This document shows positions 1 through 6,856 of a stretch of DNA of 10,767 bases, piece by piece. The position numbers and the translations under genes are program-made. The first letter of the stretch is position 1; each line of letters begins with the position of its first letter. The notes under the pieces were generated by a model that was not told where the DNA came from, did not search any database, and worked only from the letters and a program-made list of their open reading frames with translations. This stretch comes from an uncultured Muribaculaceae bacterium (lineage in GTDB: Bacteria > Bacteroidota > Bacteroidia > Bacteroidales > Muribaculaceae): the NCBI GenBank assembly GCA_934590135.1, contig CAKTOT010000083.1:1-10767 (forward strand), in the 5' to 3' direction.

Positions 1-99
1 CCAAGGCTATTACTCGTAATGTACCGTGATTTAACCCGAGTTAGACTCTATTTTTTATTTAATATTTATCTAAAATGTAAGCCCAACTATCAGTTTTTT

Positions 100-107
100 T
101 AACTTTG
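100..107 (+). promoter_or_regulatory. Bacteroidetes -7 promoter element of the outer-membrane barrel gene
   Basis: The octamer TAACTTTG fits the Bacteroidetes -7 consensus TAnnTTTG exactly and is followed by C. No clear -33 TTTG lies about 20 nt upstream. Transcription would begin near 112-115, which makes an ATG at 117 almost leaderless and favours the in-frame ATG at 177. The rest of 1-99 is AT-rich and shows no gene; a 4-bp hairpin (38-48) followed by a T-rich stretch could be a weak terminator of an upstream gene. Confidence 0.6.
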
Positions 108-176
108 CATATGTAAATGCTATTAGTAGCACAACACGTAGATATACCCTATAAAAACCTCAAAGCACAAAACATT

Positions 177-2516
177 ATGCGACTTATACTTGCCGGCATT
201 CTAATCTTCTCTTTCATAACATCATTTGCCCGTACAATTTCCGGAGTCATTATTGACGAGAAAGACAAAGAGCCACTTGTCGGCGTATATGTTTCATTAT
301 TAGGGGACACGATTTCCGGCAACCATGCCGAGACCAACGGCAACGGTTGGTTTATGCTTCGAAACGTAGCCGAACAAGACGTCACACTAACCTTGGTATA
401 CAATGGATACGAGTCTCTGAATATCTCGATTGAACTATCATCCGAAGATACCGATATGGGTGAAATTGTGATGACACCGCAGTTTACACAGCTCAACGAA
501 CTTGTCGTCACCGGCACCCGCGTCAATCAAAAAGCAGACAGATATATCATACTGCCAACTTCCGCCGAAATAGACCGTGCATCCGAATCAGTAGGGTTAC
601 TAAGCGAGATGAAAGTCAAAATGCCCGGATTGCAAGTCAACGAATCATTGCAACGCGTAACCATTGACGGTGGCGGTGTCATATTTCAGATTAACGGCAA
701 GGAGGAAAGCTTCTCAAAAATCCGGACCCTCAATCACCACGACATACTACGTATCGAGTACCGCAACACTCCGGACATACGATATGCCGACCGTAGCGCA
801 GCCGGCGTCATCAACTTTGTCTTGAAGCCAAGAGACGAGGGAGGATCTCTTATGGTACAATCGGATAATGCCTTGACGACATTACGTTCAAACACAAATG
901 TTTCCGGTACATATTATTATAAGAAATCCGAGTGGTCGCTTGACCTCGGCAATATCTGGCGTAAAAGCACCAAGCAATACACCGTCACCTCCGAAGAATA
1001 TATCGGTCGCGAAAGCACCATCTTCCGTCAAAATATAGGACTTCCGTCTTCGTCCAGAGATTTCAGCAATAACGTTGCCTTAGGCTACACATATATGCAT
1101 AATCCCGGTACAATGTTCATGGCACGTCTTAAATTCAATTCAAAAGATGTCAAGAACCATAATTACAATAGTATACACGAGACTGAAGGCGAACAAACAT
1201 CGCAATACGACAAGTATAACCCGAACAAGACAAAGGCAACATCTTCATCAATGGATCTATACTTTCGCAAGAGTCTAAGCAAAACGCAAACACTTGAATT
1301 GAACGCATCAGGTACTATATCTAACGGCGACTACAATCGTGGTATGCATTATTCATATAACGATGGAACCACCTTTAATCAGACCAATTATACAGACAAT
1401 TCCAGCTGGGCTACTGCCATCGAAGCATTCTACACACTCTCTCTTGACAACGTCTCGACCTCTTACGGGATTAATTACCAGCACAACTATACGTCCAATA
1501 AGTATTCGGAAAACGGGGCAGCCTCCGAGGTTGACCGTCTGACGCGGGATAACATATATTTTTATGGCAATATTGCCGGCAACATCAAGAAAATAGGATA
1601 TACGCTTGGCGTCGGAGGAAAGTATTACAATAATGACGGCAACTCCGGCAATGACAGCTATCTAAAATTTAAGGCTTTAGCAACGCTCAATTATCGGGTC
1701 AATAAACACTGGAGTCTCAACTACCTTTACATGTACAGTCCTGAAATGCCATCACTCGCCGTTATGAACGATGAGGCACACACCATAGATGACATTTCTC
1801 TACAAATGGGCAATATCAATATAAAGCCAAGCATCTATCAACGTAACCGAATATACATACGCTATAATACCGGGGACTTCTATGCAACTGCTTGGGGTAG
1901 CTACAGCCGCACATCCAATCCCATCAACTCTGTATGGTATTACGAGGCTGACCCGACAAATAAGTACTATCAGATGTTTATCAATAAGGTGGAAAATGGC
2001 AATTATACGGACAATATTAGTACACAGCTTGACTTGTCATACCAAAATCTATTCGGGCACTTGACCCTTTCTGCAACAATCGGCTGGGATCGTTTTGTAA
2101 TCTCGGATATCAACGAGTATAATACACTTCATAAAGTGAAGGCAAGCATCAGCGCAAACGCATACTTCGGCAACTGGACCATTTTCGCCAACTACGCTAT
2201 AGCACCAGGTTACAGTCTTGACGGACGCACTTTCTGTCGGGAAATTCGTTCCGATTATTTTGGAGCAAAATATCGTTGGCGCAACTTCTCGTTCGGTCTG
2301 CAACTCACCAATATGTTCACACGTAAGGGCTTCTATCAAGAGACACGCACGCCCTCGTTGGTTCGTCCGATTTCAAGTATGTTCTATATCAAGGATTTCG
2401 CCAACCTTGTCGAACTAAATATTGTTTACCGTACAAGCTTTGGTAAGGGTTACAATAGCGCTAAACGCACACTCTATAACGGTGGAGTCGATACCGGTGT
2501 GGACGTTCGCTATTAA
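177..2516 (+). CDS. TonB-dependent-receptor-like outer-membrane beta-barrel protein
   Basis: This encodes a 779-residue outer-membrane protein of the family with an N-terminal CarboxypepD_reg-like domain, a plug and a large C-terminal barrel (OMP_b-brl_3 type); the substrate is unknown. Numbering from the ATG at 177, residues 1-18 form a signal peptide (MRLILAGILIFSFITSFA). Residues about 20-100 are the beta-sandwich regulatory-like domain (ISGVIIDEKDKEPLVGVYVS...). Plug-like sequence starts at LNELVVTGTR (about 106-115), continues through the INGK motif (172-175) and ends near AAGVINFVLKPRD (208-220). The remainder is rich in aromatic and Asn/Ser/Thr residues, as in alternating barrel strands, and the protein ends in Tyr. 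An in-frame ATG at 117 would add 20 residues, but it lies only about 10 nt after the -7 element and would bury the signal peptide, so 177 is preferred. There is no SusD-like partner nearby, so a SusC polysaccharide-utilisation role is not supported. By hand count its GC content is lower than that of the other genes. The family call is fairly secure; the transported ligand, if any, cannot be inferred. Confidence 0.88.
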   Translation: MRLILAGILIFSFITSFARTISGVIIDEKDKEPLVGVYVSLLGDTISGNHAETNGNGWFMLRNVAEQDVTLTLVYNGYESLNISIELSSEDTDMGEIVMTPQFTQLNELVVTGTRVNQKADRYIILPTSAEIDRASESVGLLSEMKVKMPGLQVNESLQRVTIDGGGVIFQINGKEESFSKIRTLNHHDILRIEYRNTPDIRYADRSAAGVINFVLKPRDEGGSLMVQSDNALTTLRSNTNVSGTYYYKKSEWSLDLGNIWRKSTKQYTVTSEEYIGRESTIFRQNIGLPSSSRDFSNNVALGYTYMHNPGTMFMARLKFNSKDVKNHNYNSIHETEGEQTSQYDKYNPNKTKATSSSMDLYFRKSLSKTQTLELNASGTISNGDYNRGMHYSYNDGTTFNQTNYTDNSSWATAIEAFYTLSLDNVSTSYGINYQHNYTSNKYSENGAASEVDRLTRDNIYFYGNIAGNIKKIGYTLGVGGKYYNNDGNSGNDSYLKFKALATLNYRVNKHWSLNYLYMYSPEMPSLAVMNDEAHTIDDISLQMGNINIKPSIYQRNRIYIRYNTGDFYATAWGSYSRTSNPINSVWYYEADPTNKYYQMFINKVENGNYTDNISTQLDLSYQNLFGHLTLSATIGWDRFVISDINEYNTLHKVKASISANAYFGNWTIFANYAIAPGYSLDGRTFCREIRSDYFGAKYRWRNFSFGLQLTNMFTRKGFYQETRTPSLVRPISSMFYIKDFANLVELNIVYRTSFGKGYNSAKRTLYNGGVDTGVDVRY

Positions 2517-2660
2517 GCTATTAAAGCGGATATCAAATACACAATTGCTTACATTAAATTATTGAAGCAGTTGAATCAACGCATTATGGTATTCAGCCCA
2601 ATTCAGCGAAACGCCCAACGATGACAACAGACTAATTCGATTCATCTGCGTTTATACACA

Positions 2661-2699
2661 TAAAGCGAGGGACAGCCGCGGTGGCTGCCCCTCGCTTTA
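2661..2699. terminator. Long hairpin between convergent genes, probable bidirectional terminator
   Basis: Two 17-nt arms (2661-2677 and 2683-2699) pair with one mismatch around a 5-nt loop, GCGGT. The stem has a GC-rich core and A/T-rich ends (TAAAGCGAGG / CCTCGCTTTA), so each strand exits the stem in a short T-rich stretch. It lies 30 nt past the stop of the minus-strand carboxyltransferase gene and 144 nt past the stop of the plus-strand barrel gene. It therefore most likely terminates the former and may stop read-through from the latter. There is no long U tract. The rest of the 213-nt gap (2517-2729) shows no gene. Confidence 0.75.
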
Positions 2700-2729
2700 C
2701 ATGACGGCCGGAGGCCGTGAATTGACGTA

Positions 2730-4628
2730 TCAGTCAGCGAATTCGATGAGGACGGTATCGTTGCCGATTTGGTCGCCGGGAGCTACAAACACGCGCTTAA
2801 CGGTGCAGTCGCGGTCGGCGGTAACGTCGTTCTCCATCTTCATGGCCTCGTATACCAGGAGGGTCTTGCCCTTGGTCACCTTGTCGCCGGCGGCCACGTC
2901 AACGCTGATGATGCGTCCGGGCATGGGAGCCTTGATTACGGGACCGGTGATGGGCTCATCGGCAGCAGCGGGAGCGGCAGCAGCTTCGGCAGCGGCGGCG
3001 GGAGCGGCAGCAGCCTTAGCGGCAGCGTATTCGGCAGCGCGACGTTTCTTCAGGAACGGCATAGCCACGTTGGGCAGCAGTTCGAGCAGCAGTTCTTCCT
3101 CGGTGTTCGAGGCCAGCTTGGCGCCGCCACAGTCTGCCAATGCGGGGTTCTCCGGTTTCTTGTAGTTGGAGGTATCGTATGCGTGCTCGGTGGCATCGCC
3201 GGTGATTTTTTCGCGGAAGGCGGGATCTACGGGCACGGGGGTGTGGCCGTATTCGCCCTTAACCAGCGAGATAAACTGGTTGGACTTGGTGGTATAGTCG
3301 GGATTGCCCTTGCGGCGGTCGATGGCCACCATCACGGCTTGGCTGCCTACAATCTGGCTGGTAGGTGTAACCAGGGGCACCAGACCGGCGTCGCGGCGTA
3401 CCATAGGTATCAGGCGCATAGCGTCTTCGAGGACGTCTTCGGCCTTGAGGGACTTCAGCTGAGCCACCATATTGGAGTACATACCGCCGGGGACTTCGGC
3501 ATTCTTCACCAATTCGTTGGGTTTGGGGAAGCCGAAATATTTCTCGATAGCGTGGCATGCGTCGAGCAGCGCTTCTTCGTTGCCTGCCTTGGCAGCTGCG
3601 ACAGCGGCATCGATTTGCGCCTCGACTTCGGCGGGAACCTTGTCGGTGAGGGGATCGAATTCGCGGGGGAAGTTGTCCTTGTTCAGGTCGTAAGCGGCGA
3701 GGCTCTGACGTGCACCGCGCAGTGCTTTGCGGATTTCGCCGACGGCCTTCATATCCACGTCCAGTTCGACGCCGAGTTTATCGGCGAAGAGGTAAACCAA
3801 TTCGATGGCCGGAGCAGCGCTACCGCCGCCGAACCACCAGATGTTGGTATCGAGGATGTCTACGCCGTGGAGTATGGCCATGATGCAGGATGCGAGGCCG
3901 TAGCCGGGGGTGCAGTGTGTGTGGAAGTCGATGTCGACCTTGACATTGGCTTTGAGTTTGGAGATGATGGAGGCTGCACGCGAGGGCGTTACGAGGCCGG
4001 CCATATCCTTGAGGGTGATTATCTTGGCGCCGAGGGCTTCCATAGCCTTGGCTTTCTCAACGAAGTATTCGTCGGTGAAGATCTTCTTGGGAGCGGGAGC
4101 TGCAGGAGCTTTCTTGCCGAAGAGTTTGGCGAAGAAGCCCTTGGGAGCTTCGGCCTGAGGAGCTTCCTCCTTGGGGTCTACGGTGTAGCATACGGCACCG
4201 TCGGGCACGCCGCCCAGGGCGTTGATCATGCGGATGGACTCCTTGACGTTGTCGATGTCGTTGAGCGCATCAAAGATACGCATAACGTTCAGACCGTTGG
4301 TGATAGCCTCTTTGTAGAAGCCTTCGAGCACATAGTCCGGATAAGGCACATAGCCAAAAAGGTTGCGACCGCGAGACAGGGCCGACAACATTGACTTGCC
4401 TTTCATAACTTTAGAAACGGAGCGCAGACGATCCCAGGGAGATTCGTCAAGATAGCGCATCACCGAGTCGGGTACGGCGCCGCCCCATACTTCCATGATG
4501 TAGAAGCCGGCATTCTCGTACAACGGCAACAGTTTGTCAATTTCGGACTGGCTCAGTCGGGTGGCGAACAATGATTGTTGGCCGTCGCGGAGTGTAAGGT
4601 CGCGGATTTTCAGTTTACGCTTTTCCAT
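2730..4628 (-). CDS. Biotin-containing carboxyltransferase subunit (oxaloacetate decarboxylase alpha / pyruvate carboxylase B type)
   Basis: This is a 632-residue cytoplasmic biotin enzyme that moves a carboxyl group between biotin and a 2-oxoacid (pyruvate/oxaloacetate chemistry). Residues 7-290 form the HMGL-like carboxyltransferase barrel. Visible motifs are RDLTLRDGQQSLFATR (9-24, with a metal-binding Asp), LKDMAGL (206-212, Lys207 as the lysine expected to be carbamylated) and DFHTHCTPGYG (234-244, His236/His238 as metal ligands). Residues about 300-525 match the conserved PYC/OADA region. Residues 531-558 are an Ala/Pro-rich flexible linker. Residues 562-632 are the biotinyl domain, with EAMKMEN and target Lys597. 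There is an extra Lys/Ala/Pro-rich insertion at about 152-182 inside the barrel. The ATG at 4628 directly precedes the conserved N-terminus. No biotin carboxylase, OadB or OadG gene is present in the window, so pyruvate carboxylase subunit B, sodium-pump decarboxylase alpha and transcarboxylase roles cannot be separated. The gene has a promoter at 4782-4789 and a leader of about 150 nt. Confidence 0.9.
   Translation of the reverse strand: MEKRKLKIRDLTLRDGQQSLFATRLSQSEIDKLLPLYENAGFYIMEVWGGAVPDSVMRYLDESPWDRLRSVSKVMKGKSMLSALSRGRNLFGYVPYPDYVLEGFYKEAITNGLNVMRIFDALNDIDNVKESIRMINALGGVPDGAVCYTVDPKEEAPQAEAPKGFFAKLFGKKAPAAPAPKKIFTDEYFVEKAKAMEALGAKIITLKDMAGLVTPSRAASIISKLKANVKVDIDFHTHCTPGYGLASCIMAILHGVDILDTNIWWFGGGSAAPAIELVYLFADKLGVELDVDMKAVGEIRKALRGARQSLAAYDLNKDNFPREFDPLTDKVPAEVEAQIDAAVAAAKAGNEEALLDACHAIEKYFGFPKPNELVKNAEVPGGMYSNMVAQLKSLKAEDVLEDAMRLIPMVRRDAGLVPLVTPTSQIVGSQAVMVAIDRRKGNPDYTTKSNQFISLVKGEYGHTPVPVDPAFREKITGDATEHAYDTSNYKKPENPALADCGGAKLASNTEEELLLELLPNVAMPFLKKRRAAEYAAAKAAAAPAAAAEAAAAPAAADEPITGPVIKAPMPGRIISVDVAAGDKVTKGKTLLVYEAMKMENDVTADRDCTVKRVFVAPGDQIGNDTVLIEFAD
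2968..3014. repeat. 17-bp direct repeat encoding the Ala-rich linker
   Basis: The 17-mer GCGGGAGCGGCAGCAGC occurs at 2968-2984 and again at 2998-3014, a 30-bp period, within a GCN-rich tract. On the minus strand it encodes Ala/Pro-rich hinge residues in front of the biotinyl domain. Such hinges tolerate length change, so the repeat may be a slippage or recombination site that alters linker length without breaking the enzyme. Confidence 0.8.
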
Positions 4629-4669
4629 AATTTATGGTCAGTGGTTTTTGTGAGGGTAATATGGTATTG

Positions 4670-4688
4670 GATAATGTATGTCATTATC
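4670..4688. repeat. Perfect inverted repeat in the carboxyltransferase 5' leader
   Basis: GATAATG (4670-4676) and CATTATC (4682-4688) are perfect 7-bp inverted arms around a 5-nt spacer. The element lies 42-60 nt upstream of the carboxyltransferase start, inside the leader predicted from the promoter at 4782-4789. It could act as DNA (an operator) or as a small RNA hairpin. No known riboswitch was recognised in this leader. Confidence 0.4.
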
Positions 4689-4781
4689 TGTGATGCTATC
4701 GAGGTGACGTTTTGCCATATCGCGGCGCTTGATTACCCTGTGGATAACGCCCGGTCAAGACACTTTGTCCTCCCGACACCG

Positions 4782-4789
4782 CAAAGTTA
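4782..4789 (-). promoter_or_regulatory. Bacteroidetes -7 promoter element of the carboxyltransferase gene
   Basis: Read on the minus strand this is TAACTTTG followed by C, identical to the octamer in front of the barrel gene. Transcription would start near 4775, leaving a leader of roughly 150 nt before the ATG at 4628. No convincing -33 TTTG is visible about 20 nt upstream. Confidence 0.6.
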
Positions 4790-4828
4790 ACAGAAAATAT
4801 TTGATATGCAGAAATTTTTCCCTAAATA

Positions 4829-4840
4829 TTTTCGCGAAAA
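4829..4840. promoter_or_regulatory. 12-bp perfect palindrome between divergent promoters, candidate operator
   Basis: TTTTCGCGAAAA is fully self-complementary. It lies just upstream of the -7 element at 4846-4853, within the -33/-7 spacer region of the plus-strand promoter, and upstream of the minus-strand promoter at 4782-4789. That position suits a regulator acting on the phosphatase gene and possibly on both genes. The base composition is the only evidence; no regulator was identified. Confidence 0.35.
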
Positions 4841-4845
4841 ATGAC

Positions 4846-4853
4846 TATTTTTG
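4846..4853 (+). promoter_or_regulatory. Bacteroidetes -7 promoter element of the PHP phosphatase gene
   Basis: TATTTTTG matches TAnnTTTG and is followed by C. Transcription is expected to begin near 4858-4861, about 18 nt before the ATG at 4878. A TTG codon at 4851 in the same frame lies within this element and therefore upstream of the transcript, which settles the start at 4878. Confidence 0.6.
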
Positions 4854-4877
4854 CAGTCCAATAACACCCTTTCGAAA

Positions 4878-5612
4878 ATGTTTAATATTTTCAAAAAGAC
4901 ATCAGAACCCATAAGTCTTTGGTTTTCAACAGATATACACTGTCATGTAGTCCCCGGAGTGGATGACGGCTCGCCGGACGCGGATACTTCATCCGAATTG
5001 GTGTCGGCATTATACGATATGGGCATCCGCCATATCATCGCGACGCCGCATGTCACGCAATCCACATTTGAGAACAATCCACAGACTCTGGCCGGACCTA
5101 TTCAGGCCCTCAAGGATGTTCTGGTACGTGACGGCGTGGATGTACGCATCGACCATTCGGCCGAATACCGTATCGACGAATTGCTGCAACGACATATCGA
5201 GCAAGGCATACTTATGCCCTTCCCGGACAATTACCTGCTCATCGAGAATTCTTTTATCCAAGAGCCGTGGAACATCGAGCAATTGGTATTTGACTTGCAG
5301 GTGCGCGGCTACAAGCCCATACTTGCGCATCCCGAGCGCTACTTATATTATCACGCACGCGGCAATCGCTACGAAGAGCTTCACCGCAACCTTCTGTTCC
5401 AAGTCAATATGCTGTCACTGGCCGGATACTACGGCAAGCAGGAGAAGAAAATGGCCGAGGCGCTGGCCAAGGCCGGAATGGTGGATTTTCTGGGCACGGA
5501 TATGCACGGGCATCGACACGTGTCTTGTCTGCGCGAATACCTCGCATCGTCCGAGGCGCGCCACCACCGCGATTTACTCGCTCCCCATATCAAGAATAGC
5601 ATCTTCGACTGA
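4878..5612 (+). CDS. PHP-domain tyrosine-protein phosphatase, CpsB/CapC/YwqE type
   Basis: This is a 244-residue, full-length member of the metal-dependent PHP-fold phosphatase family that dephosphorylates bacterial tyrosine kinases controlling capsule or exopolysaccharide production. The family's metal-site motifs appear in order: DIHCHVVPGVDDGS (19-32, with His21 and His23), IIATPH (53-58), HSAEY (93-97, Glu96), AHPERY (150-155, His151) and LGTDMHG (205-211, Asp208 and His210). It has no signal peptide or membrane segment, so it is cytoplasmic. The usual partner genes (Wzc-like kinase, Wza-like exporter, glycosyltransferases) are absent from the window. It has its own promoter and is followed by the convergent hairpin at 5688-5722, so it appears to be monocistronic. 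The family assignment is strong; the substrate and the link to capsule are inferred from the family. Confidence 0.9.
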   Translation: MFNIFKKTSEPISLWFSTDIHCHVVPGVDDGSPDADTSSELVSALYDMGIRHIIATPHVTQSTFENNPQTLAGPIQALKDVLVRDGVDVRIDHSAEYRIDELLQRHIEQGILMPFPDNYLLIENSFIQEPWNIEQLVFDLQVRGYKPILAHPERYLYYHARGNRYEELHRNLLFQVNMLSLAGYYGKQEKKMAEALAKAGMVDFLGTDMHGHRHVSCLREYLASSEARHHRDLLAPHIKNSIFD

Positions 5613-5687
5613 CAAAGGTTATAGTATTTTCGACAAACAAAAGCCGCTGTATCGGCACTTTAACGCCTATTATAACTGTTAACTATA

Positions 5688-5722
5688 ATGGCCGCAATAG
5701 CTGTAATAGCTGTTACGGCCAT
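5688..5722. terminator. Hairpin terminator between convergent genes
   Basis: ATGGCCG (5688-5694) pairs with CGGCCAT (5716-5722). After one mismatch the stem continues with AATAGCT (5696-5702) against AGCTGTT (5708-5714), including one G-U pair, around the loop GTAAT. It lies 23 nt beyond the stop of the minus-strand S41 gene and 75 nt beyond the stop of the plus-strand phosphatase gene, so it can serve both. The inner stem is formed by a tandem duplication of AATAGCTGT (5696-5713). No long T tract follows on either side. Confidence 0.65.
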
Positions 5723-5745
5723 AGTCTTCGTACGCTGTTATTCGG

Positions 5746-6786
5746 CTATTTGGATTGGATGACGGCTATGGCTTTGTCGAGCATCGTGTCATGACCCATA
5801 GCGGCTTGCGCCGGGTCAAGGTCAACTGCACAGCCTTCCGTTGGATTGACGCCGTCTTCGGTGCTATTGCCCTGCGCGTCAAGGAACGAGCAGGCCGAGA
5901 AGCGTATGCTCCATCCGCACGGCAGTTCGGACGACATCGGCATTCCGCTACCGCCGCCGGTGGTAGCCCCGACAACGGAGACCGTAGGCAATAGGCGCAT
6001 CACGGACACGAAGTTGTTGGCTGCGCTGAAGGTCGAGCGGTTGCACAGCACCACAACGGGTTTGAGCCAGCGTACGCGTCCGGCATCGGCGGCATCATAA
6101 TAGTAGGCGTAAGGCTCGGCAAAGTCGCCGTGTCCCGGCCCGTTCTTGTGCACGGTGTATCCGGCGAGGGTACGTCCCGTGATGAAGCGGCGTACAATGG
6201 TCTCGACATTGGTCATATTGCCGCCGCCGTTGTCGCGCACATCTATGATAAGTCCCTGTGCTAACTCGAAGTACGACAGTACGGCGTCAAGATTGCCCTC
6301 GCCGACGGGACTGCTGAAACTGCGATACGAGATATACCCTATACGCTGAGGCAGCATGGCGTAGGTCAGGGCGCCGGCCTGACGGTAATCAAAGTTCAGG
6401 TAATGTTCAGTGACGAGACGCTCGTCATAATTCTGCGGATAGTCGCTCCACCATTTACGATAATACGAGGTGTTGAACGAAGCCGATAGATTGACGTGGC
6501 CGTCACGCAACTCGTCCAGCATCCGAGCGCATACATCGAAAAGTTGCTGCGCCGTACGGCACGCCTTGGCCTGCGGACGATAGCGGCGATACACGTCGTC
6601 CCAGTCTATCCCCTTTTGTTCGAAGAAGCAGTAATGTTTGTCCAAAATATCCCACAACGCGTCAAAGTTGCCCATTATTGTATTGTCTTCGTCCTCAATG
6701 CTGTGACAGGCAGTGAAGCCGAGACAAAAGAATGCACAAATCAGCGCATAATATGCAGTATGTATCTTTGAGCGGATGGCGTTCAT
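5746..6786 (-). CDS. S41-family peptidase, predicted lipoprotein
   Basis: This encodes a 346-residue predicted lipoprotein of the S41 (C-terminal-processing / tricorn-like) serine peptidase family. Residues 1-26 form a type II signal sequence with the lipobox LGFTAC and lipidated Cys27. The mature N-terminus is CHSIEDED; an acidic run just after the lipid cysteine resembles the Bacteroidetes lipoprotein surface-export signal, so a cell-surface location is plausible. S41 signatures are ELRDGHVNL (92-100, His97), IGYISYRSF (149-157), GLIIDVRDNGGGN (178-190), NRSTFSAANNF (249-259, Ser254 as likely nucleophile), TTGGGSGMP (275-283) and STEDGVNP (308-315, Glu310). The absence of an obvious PDZ domain and of the Lys dyad used by Tsp suggests a tricorn-like Ser/His/Glu arrangement. 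It is the last gene of the minus-strand set, 70 nt after the DUF3316-type gene, with no promoter visible in the gap. The substrate is unknown. Confidence 0.87.
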   Translation of the reverse strand: MNAIRSKIHTAYYALICAFFCLGFTACHSIEDEDNTIMGNFDALWDILDKHYCFFEQKGIDWDDVYRRYRPQAKACRTAQQLFDVCARMLDELRDGHVNLSASFNTSYYRKWWSDYPQNYDERLVTEHYLNFDYRQAGALTYAMLPQRIGYISYRSFSSPVGEGNLDAVLSYFELAQGLIIDVRDNGGGNMTNVETIVRRFITGRTLAGYTVHKNGPGHGDFAEPYAYYYDAADAGRVRWLKPVVVLCNRSTFSAANNFVSVMRLLPTVSVVGATTGGGSGMPMSSELPCGWSIRFSACSFLDAQGNSTEDGVNPTEGCAVDLDPAQAAMGHDTMLDKAIAVIQSK

Positions 6787-6856
6787 ATCGTTCGAATAAG
6801 TGTACGCTCTCGGGTTGGTAATGTTTGTATGCAGTATTTATATTATCTAATGTACC

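Noticed and set aside
38..60. Small hairpin GAGT-TAG-ACTC followed by a T-rich stretch
   Set aside because: The stem is only 4 bp with a 3-nt loop and the upstream gene is not in the window, so it is too weak to call a terminator.
117..176. Upstream ATG extension of the barrel gene
   Set aside because: It lies about 10 nt after the -7 element and would place 20 extra residues before a complete signal peptide.
2769..4394. 541-codon plus-strand open frame opposite the carboxyltransferase gene
   Set aside because: Its translation is Gly/Val/His-rich with no recognisable domain. It is the mirror of a strongly biased GC-rich coding strand with clear family motifs.
4963..5682. 239-codon plus-strand frame overlapping the phosphatase gene
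   Set aside because: It is an Arg/Ser/Thr-rich shadow of the phosphatase frame, which carries all the PHP motifs.
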